Positions 1 to 10,205 of a DNA stretch of 64,000 bases are shown piece by piece. Positions within the stretch are counted from its first letter, which is position 1, and the number at the start of each line of letters is the position of its first letter. The DNA is from Hepsetus odoe. Lineage: Eukaryota > Chordata > Actinopteri > Characiformes > Hepsetidae. The notes beneath the pieces are model-generated. The model had not been told where the DNA came from and searched no databases. It saw only the letters and a program-made list of their open reading frames with translations. The translations under genes were made by a program, and so were the position numbers. The DNA is taken from NCBI GenBank assembly GCA_017165825.1, contig CM029367.1, positions 29,971,133-30,035,132 on the forward strand, in the 5' to 3' direction.

Positions 1-62
1 TGTGTAAATTCATTGTCTGAATTTTAGCCATTTCACTGATATATAGCAGGGAGAAATCATAC

Positions 63-163
63 AGTGCCCGGGGAGCAGTGATGGGGACGCTGCCTTACCC
101 ACAGGTACCTCAGAGTAACACACTGGAGTATGAGGACTCGTCCCTTAATGGCTTAGGCCACAG
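63..163 (-). mobile_element. SINE family A, fragment
   Basis: Minus-oriented middle and head of the family A SINE: the 'GGGGAGCAGTGATGGGGACG' block, then the 'GGTACCTCAG' block and a decayed tRNA-like head near 140-163. Confidence 0.6.
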
Positions 164-3100
164 CTTAGGGACTGTCAAAAAGTTTTAAATGCACTTTACA
201 ATGTTGCATCATTTGATCTCGGTGGGAGGGGCCACACCAACTTGGTCAAGATGTGGAGGAGGGTGCTGGATCTAAAAGCTTTGGAGAAACGCTGATTTAC
301 AGCCTTAAAAATATATCTCGTTTCCCATTTGGAGGAAAACTGAGCAACTGGAGGAAACCTACTCAGACAGACAGAACAAGCTCCACAAAGAACGTTACCG
401 GGCTGGTAAAGGAACCCAGAACCTTCTTGCTGTGAGGGCCACAGTGCCACTCTGTCACCCTGAACCTGGTTGGGTTCTAGACTTGTTTTCTCTCTCCATG
501 TGAGGATAAGCGTACTGACAAAAACGTTTGAGCTTAATATTTTTCCACCTTCCAGAGAAAGTTACAGTTTGAACATCGCAGACGGAACGGTGTTGTCATG
601 GCAACAGCGATACATCAGTCCAATTATATCAACGGTATTGATTGCATTCTTTAGTGAACCCTGACGTGCACGCTTTGGTACCTGCGTCGTACCGATTCCC
701 TCAGAAACTTCGATAACGCATTTATTCTCACCAACTGGAGCCTTTTTAAACACCTTCCGACGCTCCCTCCATTTAGTCGCTCCAATTCCATTTCACCCTC
801 CTGGCTATTGTTTCCACCTCTGCTTCCTCTGCTGACCCGCGCTCTGCCCTCCGGCCCTGGCAGCCCGTCGGCGGCGCTGCTACACGCTCATCCTTTCTGA
901 GTTGTTTCCTTTCGTTCAAGTTGCTTTCATTAGCTTCCTCTCCTTTCTCTCCCTCTCGCTCGCTCTGCAACGTCCACCCTCCACCAGAGCTGCCCACTGC
1001 TGCGAGGTCAAAGGTCACACTCCATTGTCTGCCTGGCATTTAGAGCACACGCTACAAGAATGCAAACGACCGATGCCGCGGTTATTTTCCTCTGAATGTG
1101 ACGCTGAGCGGCAAATCTAAAGGCAGCAGAGCCGGTCAGAAGTTTGGACACACCTTCACTTCTTCTGAACTGTGTAATCCTTGCCCTTCTTTGAAATCCT
1201 ATGGAGCGATTCCACACTAAAAGCCACTTTAGAACCTCTGAGGGTTTAAGGAACTCCTCGCAGGTTCTGTGCCGATTGAAGTCTTTTTTCCCTTGAACCT
1301 TTACGAGGACACTGCAACATTGTTGAGGAAACTGAGGCAACTCCTCTGAGCTAAAGAAGTCCCTTATTTTTAAGAGTTTTCTAAAATTGATCTGGTTTTT
1401 ATGTGATAATCCTTGGAGTCCAACGCTCCGCTTCCTTGGTATGAGATGACAGTTTTCTTTACCGCGTCGTAGTCAGAGGATAAACAAGAGGAAAAATCTG
1501 TTTTTCGTTTCTTTGTCGTATGGGTGTGTGTGTGTGTGTGTGTGTGTGTGCTCATCACTGTCCTCATCATCTGTGTTTCCAGCGGAGTGTGTGTGTGCTT
1601 GGGGCCGTGTGAGTATGTGTGTGTGGATTTTATTGACCCGTGTCGTATTTTTGTTGTTGTTATGAAATGACGTCTTTTTATGGAGCCATGCAAAATGTTC
1701 GAAGTAACAAAACAAATAAATAAATGCACGGCAATAAATTGATCATCTATATTCAATAATTGCTTATGTAGCAGTAGGATAAGAACAAAAAAATAAATCA
1801 GTTATTACCACTGGCCTGCAATTCCCTATATCTGTGTTGCAGACGTGACCTCTGGTTCCTTTCTCCACCTCTTCGTTTCCACAACAAACCATTTCCCCCC
1901 AGATCGACCCTGAATGACTTTACAGCCAATGAATTATGCCAAAATGTAAATGACTCTTGTACTTCCTCTTTTGCAAGCCTACACTAAGAATGTGTGGAAA
2001 AACGATTTGCAACATGGAACTGACGCTCTACGGAGTGAGGACACTCTGCTTCTCCAGCTCCTGCAGCACAGCGTGTTTAGTTGTAGCTCTGCTTCTTCCA
2101 GCATGCCAACAATCCAACCGCACAACCCGCTGCAAATCAATAGAGGCCACTTCAGAGAACACGAGCAGGTGAGCGGCGGCGGCGTCCTTGAGCACGGCTC
2201 TGCGCACAGCGGGTTAAATTTGGATTCCCCTTTCCTCGATCTCCTTCTGCTGCCTCTGGCTTTATCTCCTCACTCTCTTCACTCACGTTCCTTTCCCTGT
2301 AATCCTCTCGCTTGCGTGTAGCTTTATTGGCTGTGCCGAGTACGTTGTGGAAAATGACAGCAAAGTTAAAGCCGAGCAGAATTTAAAGCAATTAATCCCT
2401 CCATCCACCAGCTTCTTTTCTGTTGTTGCTGTTGCCAGGTTACAGAAAATCCATTCAACATGAAGAGAAACCATATACATAACACGGAGCTTCCTGTTTG
2501 GAAAGCTAGGCTAGCCAAGACAGAAGGTTATAAATTGTTGAAAAATAAATGGTTATATAAAAAAAAAATAAGTAGATCGATAGACAGACAGACATACACT
2601 GAGAGAAGGGGGACAGGGAGAAACTCAGAGAGGAGAGAAAAAGCAAAATAGAGGATATATGAAAGGAAGGACATGGGGAGGGAGGGAGGGAGGGAGGGAT
2701 GGATGGATGGATAGATGCTCCAGAAAGACAGACTGACAGGTAGACAAACAAAAGCTAGATAGATCCAGAAGGACAAAGTTTTTGGCTCTCATTTGCAGCC
2801 TTTTGTGTAAATATTTGGTTTTTTTGGTTTTTTTTTATTCAATCTATTCAATATGCCAAAGAAAACATCTAAGATTAAAATATATAAAAACAATATTTCT
2901 GCACCATCAAGTTCATTCCCTAGCTTAGGTTATACATTACCACTCGCAATGTCATATATATATATATAAAAAATGCTAATACATTAACACATGCTAAAGC
3001 CTCTAACTTATGATTAAAGATGAAAGCATAAAAGCAAATAGAATAATCAGAAATTGCCTGATAACTAGTATCTACTAGATCCCATCCATCATAAGACTCA

Positions 3101-4240
3101 TTAACATGCATTCTTCTTTCGTTACAGTAAAACTGATAATGATGATTATTACGCAACCCCCCCCCCCCTTCCCCCTCCCCCGTCTTTCTCCTTGCATGCT
3201 GTTGCTGCAAACCTCAGCCGGGCCGGCTAAAGAAAGCCTAAGATGGGTAATTGGATTACAGGAGAGTAATCTGCAAACAGAATGAGTAAGAGGCAGATAG
3301 GAGATCAGCAAGGAACGTCTGCGTAAAGGACTGCAGCAGGAGAACTACAGCAAAAACACGGAGAACCCGAGAGTGAATCTCCCGGAACCAGTCATCAGTC
3401 ATAGTGTCAGTAAATACAGCTCAATTCTTCTAAAGCTTCACGCATTTTCCCCTCTTCCGCTCTCAGCCGGCATGAACGCAAAGCAGCTACGTCCACTGAA
3501 CGCGTGTGTTCTCACCCAGAACCTAAGAAACCCTCTACCAAACTGAGACGCCTCATCAGGCTCTTGTTTTTTTTAATCTGTCAGGATCCGGATCGCTTGT
3601 TAGAGTTCAAATGAACTTTAATACTTAACACAGCACCATCTCACATTTTGTTCTGCAAAGTTTTCTCCTGGTGTTTGTGTGGGTTTATGTACCCGTCTTT
3701 TTTTTTTTTTTTTTTTTTTTTTTTTGGCTGTGCTCTATTGCACCCAGAAATGTGAAGTAATGAAGCACAAAAACTCTGTTACTGTACTAAAGTGGAGCTT
3801 GCAGTTACTGCTGTACTTCAGCATTCCCTTCTAATGGCTTTTTCTTTTCATTCTACATTTGAACATGAAAATATCTGCCTTTTCTACCCCTTACATTTCC
3901 TGAACTTACTCCTTCCTTTGTTTTAACACTACAGAGGGGAATTCTCCATTATTTTTATTTTCCATTCTTTTCCCAACAACCTCTGGTTTCAGCTTCAATG
4001 GAGAAACACACAGAGAAGACGTCCCTCTGTGTGTCCATCGGTGCAGGACAGAGTGAAGGAGTGAGAGAGAGGACGGGGAGAGTGGACGGTGGAGTTCAGG
4101 GTGTGTGGAGTGTGTGTCCGTGACGGGAGAACTAGTAGAGACGGTGATGAAAGTGAAGCGGTGAAGTTCATGTGGATTATTTTCAGTAGATTGTTTTTAT
4201 TGGAGTTGAAGTTCGAGGCTTTAATAGTCTTTAATTCTAT
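164..4240. other. Intronic DNA, mostly unique
   Basis: No gene seen. Contains a TG microsatellite at 1523-1550, a perfect AGGTCA direct repeat at 1005-1017, a GGGA/GGAT tract at about 2676-2714, a C-rich run near 3157-3180 and poly-T at about 3699-3725. A 'AAGTTTGGACACACCTTC' segment near 1141 resembles Tc1-type inverted-repeat ends. Open frames here match nothing. Confidence 0.6.
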
Positions 4241-4309
4241 TAATATGGAGTGAGATTCAGTTCACTTTCACACAGACAGACGCTCCAGACGTCCTTCAGA
4301 GGAGACACG

Positions 4310-4635
4310 TCTCACTTTACACTCTCAGTACACTCCTGTACTTTTACTTTACACTCTCAGTACACTCCTGTACTTTTACTTTACACTCTCAGTACATTCC
4401 TGTACTTTTACTTTACACTCTCAGTACACTGCTGTACTTTTACTCTACACTCTCAGTACATTCCTGTACTTTTACTTTACACTCTCAGTACATTCCTGTA
4501 CTTTTACTTTACACTCTCAGTACATTCCTGTACTTTTTATTTTACACTCTCAGTGCATTCCTGTACTTTTACTTTACACTCTCAGTACATTCCTGTACTT
4601 TTTACTTTATACTCTCAGTATATCCTGGACTTTTT
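4310..4635. repeat. 32-bp minisatellite, about 10 copies
   Basis: Tandem copies of a 32-bp unit centred on 'ACACTCTCAGTACATTCCTG', each with small variations (ACTCCTG, ATTCCTG, ACTGCTG). It creates a meaningless repeating open frame on the plus strand. Confidence 0.9.
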
Positions 4636-4669
4636 CCGTAATTACTCAGTAAAATAGTTGAATCAGTGC

Positions 4670-4672
<3 letters not shown>

Positions 4673-4724
<52 letters not shown>
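4673..4724. repeat. (TG)n microsatellite
   Basis: Uninterrupted TG dinucleotides over about 52 bp, just downstream of the 32-bp minisatellite. Confidence 0.95.
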
Positions 4725-4726
<2 letters not shown>

Positions 4727-4739
4727 TTATAGTATTTCC

Positions 4740-6770
4740 ACCTTTCAAAAAAACATTAGCATAAATGGGCGGGGCCAGACTGCAGCATACATTACTTAGT
4801 AGCTGCTTAAAAAAAAATAAAAATAAAGAAAAAAAAATTTGCAGTCCCAGAAGTGAGGATTTGAAATGGTTTACAGCTCGTTGGGGTTTAAAGGGTTGAT
4901 ATTCCCTGGGGAAGCGTCGTAAGGTGGAGCTCGAGAAACAAACAACAGTCTGGATCATCGTGAAATACGATGAGGCTGCTGCTTATTTAATTTCTGAGAC
5001 CTAATTGGATGATCAGGCTCAGAGTGTTGTCACAGCAATCATTAAAAAGGTCAGGGTCCACGTGTAGTAGGTTTGGAGTGGTGCGGGAGGAGGAGGGGTG
5101 CGGTTACTTTCCCTGGCCCGGCCTGCTAGTGAACAGATTGAGATCGTCTGTAAGCTGCATGTTCTTCTCCATTCTTGTCTTAAAGGAAAATGGCACCTTT
5201 TATAACCAACTATCTGTCTCACATCTGCATCATACAGATGTTTCCACACAGAATTAATTCCATGCATTTACATTTAAGCTGAAAAATCCGCTGACTCAAA
5301 GCAGACTTTTAACTCAATCCTACGCTCCCTTTGGCTTCTATCTTCGGTTTACTTCTGACTTAGACAATATATATTGAATACATACGTTTAATTTTACAAT
5401 GTATAGTCATGTGGCCAACGCCCTAACCAGTAGGCCGCCGCTGCCCCGTATAGTTAAAGTATTTTGTTTTAATGCTTTGTGCAAGCTGTACATGATTTTT
5501 GCTGAAGCTACCATTTATATCTCACACAGTCATCTTCATGGAGAGGTATGAACTTCACTAACAGCGAGAAGTTCTTACTCTTCCCCTTTAAATCCACGTT
5601 GCTCCCTAGCGGCTCAACGGGGAGTCAAAACATTCCACAAAAATAGTCGTTTCCACCAACAAGGAACTGGTTTATGAACTCCAGTTTGTTCAGATTTCTG
5701 GCGGCTTCTGCCAAACCAGCCAGCGTTTCCACCAGAAACCTGTAATCAAAGGAGGAGGGGCTACACAACAGAAATGAAACAGAAGACTGATATCTCACTA
5801 ACGTCAGGTGGAAAACCAGCTGGGCACCAACCTTTTGGGTTCCAGGATCGAAACTCTCTGAAAGGTTCAAAATGTGGTGCCCAAATTTGAGGTCAATGCC
5901 TAGCAGAGACTCGAGACATGAGACTTTACACGGCACTCGTCAGGTTAGAACCTCGCATTGCCAAGGGTGATGGAGGAACCCTCTAAAAGCTGGAGGAACC
6001 AAGACTCAAAAGATGAGCCCATCCTGTCCAAGTTGACCTGCTAACAGGGTTACGTGGAATATTGTATTTATATATTTTCAAAATATGAGCTTTTCTTCCA
6101 CTCCGCTGGGCTGAACGGCCAACAAAGCGCCCGCAGAAAGAAGATCACTTCATTAAAATGATCATCATGTTAATGTCATTTAGCAAATAGCCAAAGATGA
6201 TGATGGCATCACGGTCACTGGTCTGCAACATTAACACCGAGGCCTAAAATGCTGCTTTAATTGGGGCATAAGGCAAACGGAGCTATCAGCTCCATCTCTG
6301 ATTAGCAGAGAATTGTTTTCAGATAGGGGTTTTAAAATAAATAAATAAATAAATAAATAAAAGGAGACTTGATTTGGCATTGATAAACCCAGTCAGAACA
6401 AATATTGACTGAACTTGTTCTTGCCATGCTGGAAACGTGAACTGTGGGAACAGGTGACCAGGAAGCATGGATATATATAGCAGTTTCGATTGGTCTAGAC
6501 GATGTTTTGCATGCTGTTTATTGCAGGTCTCTCTTCCAGTGTGTTGCATTCCTTCTGTCGGGCTCATGGTTAATTACAAAGCTCATAGGCTTGATAACAG
6601 ATTAGAATCATACACTTTTACAGCACTGCGGACTTAATCTTAGCCTAATCTCCTTCAACCGCAGTAATCTAGACAAACGTTGTGAAGACCTTTCATGTGA
6701 CGAGGCCTGCGTGGTACCGTAACCCATTTATGGCCATTTGAGATTGGCTTAATTAAATATGACTTCTTCT

Positions 6771-6811
<41 letters not shown>

Positions 6812-7850
6812 CAGTATCTTCCAAACTGCAGCTACGCCGAGTTTCTAGGTCAAGTGAATAAACATTGGCACCACTGAGCGTACCTTCACACACGAGCCGA
6901 GAGAGAAAGAAGGATAGCGAGAGTGTGAAAGCGAGAAGAAACTTTGCCTTTTCTCTCCGCAAAGTTGTCGAGGAACCTGTTTCATGGCAGCTAAAAAAAA
7001 AAAATAAAAAAAAAAAAGAGAGAGAGAGAGAGCTATTCTCATGTGAAGCAGTGAGTGGAGCTAAGAAAAAAAAAGAAAATGCATGGAAAGTGCTGACTTA
7101 GGAGATAAAAATGACACTTTTGTAATTGACACGTCAACACGCTCTCCGACAAAGTGCCGCAATGTCATTCTCTCTATTCCCGTCCACTTTTCTCTACCCC
7201 CTCCTCCATCCTTCCTCCATCCAAAGCCCTTCATAACAGTCCTTCCAGATTTGAGGGCTTAAATGTCAGTCTCATCAGATCAATGTCATTCGCATTAAGC
7301 GCCCCAAGTACAACATAAATACGTATGTAGGCCAACAAGTGGGCCCCATTTAATCCCATTAGCTGGAATGAATTCAGTCTCAGGAATTTCAGCTGGGATT
7401 TCTCTTTTTTTCCCCTCTCTCTCTCTCTCCCTCTCGCTCCAATAATGTTTTATACATGTATAACTAACAATCAGTCCCCACAGGCGAGCGGCATGCAGGA
7501 GCTATTTGTGTGGGCTCGGTGCATCTGGAGTCTTGCCCAGTAGTGTGTATGTTGTGAAACAGCGAGCGTTTTCTGCTCTGTCGAGGCATGTAAGGAAAGC
7601 GCAGGTGGACGCCCGCAAAACAGCCCTTCTTTGTCTGGTCTTCATTACCGTTTCCCTTCGTCCACAGTGTCTGCACGATGAAGTGTGGATAAACGCTTGA
7701 CTTTCACTCTTCCAGTCAGATGGGTTCTCCTAGGTGCTCGACAATCCACTCTTGACAAAGCTGTCAAAAGGCCAGTTTACACACGTGGTCATACTGGGAC
7801 GTGTGTTTATCTGACCGGCAGCTTCCAGGTCGAGCCGTTTTGCACTTTAC
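4740..7850. other. Intronic DNA with candidate conserved blocks
   Basis: No gene seen. A 40-bp SINE A head fragment is at 5411-5450. (TAAA)n lies at about 6336-6361, GA tracts at 6773-6804 and 7018-7031, and CT runs at 7405-7437. Unique homeobox-motif-rich stretches at about 6110-6310 and 7225-7400 are discussed as findings. Confidence 0.5.
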
Positions 7851-7860
7851 AACATAAGAA

Positions 7861-8010
7861 AAAGTGAAAGTGACTATTTGTCAATATGAACACAGCACAC
7901 AATGAACCACAAGTGCAACCTCTGGATTTAACCGCAGGGCAGCCGTATCCAGTGCCCGGTGAGCAGTGATGGGGATGGTACGTGTCAGGCTGTACGTGAC
8001 TCCCATCCAA
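7861..8010 (-). mobile_element. SINE family A, minus copy of a head-to-head pair
   Basis: Begins with the family A tail complement (GTGAAAGTGACTATTTGTC) and continues through the 'GAGCAGTGATGGGGATGG' block; the tRNA-like head is mostly lost at the right end. Eighteen bases on, a plus copy starts. Confidence 0.75.
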
Positions 8011-8028
8011 CTCCTGATACAGATCAAT

Positions 8029-8260
8029 GGTCTAGTAGTTATCGATTAAGCCCCATAACCGGAAGGTTGTGGGTTTGAGCCCCAAACCAGAAGGCTGCAC
8101 TAAGACACCCTTGAGCAAGGTACCATACCCATCACTGCTCCCTGGGCACCCACTGCTACACTGTGTGTGGGTTAAATGCACAGAATGCATTTTGTTGTGG
8201 TCCTCCGTGTGCTGTGTTTTGTCTTCACGATGACAGATTGTCACTTTCACTTTCACAGTT
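8029..8260 (+). mobile_element. SINE family A, plus copy of a head-to-head pair
   Basis: Near full length: tRNA-like head (GGTCTAGTAGTT, then GTGGGTTTGAGCCCC as a B-box remnant), middle 'CATCACTGCTCCC', and the tail ending in GTCACTTTCACTTTCAC. Confidence 0.8.
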
Positions 8261-8282
8261 CTCTCATTAGCAGGTCTGCAAA

Positions 8283-8770
8283 GTGAAACTCCTTCTGATG
8301 GTCCAGAATGTGCAGCCTGGTGTTCAATCAGGGCTCAGTCTTCTAAGACCTCCACTGGCAACTCATGGCTACCCAAATCCCAAACTTGCCAAGATAGTGA
8401 CTCATGGACGTCATCACTCATCCTCTTCTCCTTCAGGAAGGAGCTTTAGGGAGCACGATCTAGCATCACACTCTTTGCACTAGGCAATTTCAGTCCAAAA
8501 TGTTCTCTTTCTTGGTTCCCCATTCATGGAACGAGCTCCCAAATACTAACAGAGCAGGGCTTCCCTCTGCATCTTCAAGCAGCTTTTGAAGGCACATCTC
8601 TTCTGACACCTCCTCTCCTAACACCTCTGAATCGACCATGTCCCACTTACTCACTACTTCACCTGTACAGCTCACACGCTCTACTATTAAACTGTTCAGT
8701 ACTGCCTGCTCCCCAGCTCTCACTGCACGGTAGCCTGAGTGATGTTGCTCAGGAGGTCACTTTCATGAAA
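8283..8770 (+). mobile_element. Possible LINE 3'-end remnant
   Basis: Broken frames resemble the C-terminal part of CR1/L2-type LINE ORF2 in fish: a Trp/Met-Glu-Arg-Ala-Pro segment, then RASLCIFKQLLKAHLF, interrupted by stops. Assignment is by resemblance only; it could instead be a non-autonomous repeat carrying that tail. Confidence 0.4.
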
Positions 8771-9202
8771 GGCGTCTAGTACGTGTGTAAATGTAAATTC
8801 AATTTTATGACAAACCAGAATGACAATTATCCGGAACCATACTTACAACACTCCTAGGAAACTACTAAGAAGGTCCATAAGTGAACATAAGGCAATACAT
8901 TACCGAGAATCAGAGCAGCATCAAGATTGCAGTCGACAAAGCTGCAGGTTTCCATGAAGTGTTTGGTGCAGTTTATTCCATTTTTTTTTTTTTTTTTTAG
9001 TTCCGTGAATGAAAAACATTGAGAAAGTAAACGGGTTTAGAAAGACCTGGCAAATATCTACTCTTCGTTCTCAGTATCGTTACAGTCCCAGCATGGATGC
9101 ACTAGAGAAGTGATCAGTTATTATTATACTGAATGCTTCAGTGAACAACAGAACAAGCAGTCAAAGTAACTTTTTGACATATTTTTAATAGACGCCACAA
9201 CA

Positions 9203-9753
9203 CACAGCACTGTGCAAAAGTTTTAGGCAGGTGTGAAAAAATGCTGTAAACCAAGAACGCTTTCAGAAATGGAAGTGTTGATCATTTATTTTCATCAATC
9301 AACAAAACGCAGTGAATGAACAAAAGAGAATCTAAATCAGATCAATATTTGCTGTGACCACCCTTTGCCTTCAAAACAGCATCAGTTCTTCTAGGTACAC
9401 TTGCACAGTTTTTGAAGGAACTCAGCTGGTCGGTCGTTCCAAACATGACTGTCAGCCTCCGTGTGACATTGATGTTCATCAGTACCTGTTTGGTAAAACT
9501 GGTTGATCAGACACCGACTATAATCCTACAGAATCCCCGACTGTGTGCAAGTGTTCCTAGAAGAACTGATGCTGGTCTGAAGGCAAAAGGTAGAAACACC
9601 AAATATTGATCTGATTTAGATTTTTCTGTTGTTCGCTCACTTTGCATTTTGAAAATTGATCAAAATAAACAATCATGATTTATATTTCTGAAAGCGTTCT
9701 TTGTTTACAGCATTTTTGCACACCTGCCTAAAACATTTGCACAGTACTGTATA
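9203..9753 (+). mobile_element. Tc1-like transposon derivative with long inverted ends (copy D1)
   Basis: The two ends are inverted copies of about 210 bp, starting 'CAGTACTGTGCAAAAG' / 'AGGCAGGTGTG' and containing 'AAATCAGATCAATATTTG'. The right part still reads SVPRRTDAGLKAKG, the C-terminal end of a Tc1-family transposase, followed by a stop near 9607. The centre (about 9425-9540) is unlike copy D3. Non-autonomous. The DDE core is missing. Confidence 0.85.
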
Positions 9754-9756
9754 TAG

Positions 9757-10022
9757 GGCAGCACAGTGGTGCAGTGGGTAGTGCTGTCCCCTCGCAGTCA
9801 GAATTGATTTGACTCCCAGGTGGGACGATCTGGGTCCTTTCTATGTGGGTTTCCTCCCACCGTCCAAAGACATGTACGTCAGGTGGACTGGAGATGCTAG
9901 GTGTGGGTGTGTCTGCCCTGCGATGGACTGGCAACCTGTCCAGGATGTTTCCCTACCTCTCACCCTGTGACAGCTGGGGGAGACTCTAATCAGGACAGGC
10001 GGCTAGGAAAATGAGTGTGTGA
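9757..10022 (+). mobile_element. SINE-like family C, near complete
   Basis: Starts 'GCAGCACAGTGGTGCAGTGG', has a CCTCCCACCGTCCAAAGACATG middle and 'CTGGCAACCTGTCCAGG', and ends 'AGGCGGCTAGGAAAATGAG'. It lies immediately beside the Tc1-like copy D1. Confidence 0.75.
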
Positions 10023-10029
10023 TTCAAAT

Positions 10030-10205
10030 AACAGGCACGCAAACACACAGTTGCGGTCACACTCAGGAGACAAATCTTTGGACTGGGAGGACCTGCGGGA
10101 AACTCAAACAGACATAAGCAAAACCAACTCCCTGCAGGAAGGACACAGGCTTCCCAACTGGGAATTAAATCCGGGACCTTCTTGCTGTGGGCCAACAGCG
10201 CTGCC
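10030..10205 (-). mobile_element. SINE-like family C, head part, inverted
   Basis: The minus strand reads the family C head: 'CAGCGCTGTTGGCCCACAGC', then 'AAGAAGGTCCCGG' and a GAGTGTGACCGC end. It forms a tail-to-tail inverted pair with the preceding copy. Confidence 0.55.

Noticed and set aside
4250..4657. 135-codon frame with repeated HSQYTPV-like units
   Set aside because: A translation of the 32-bp minisatellite; the frame rotates with each unit because 32 is not a multiple of three.
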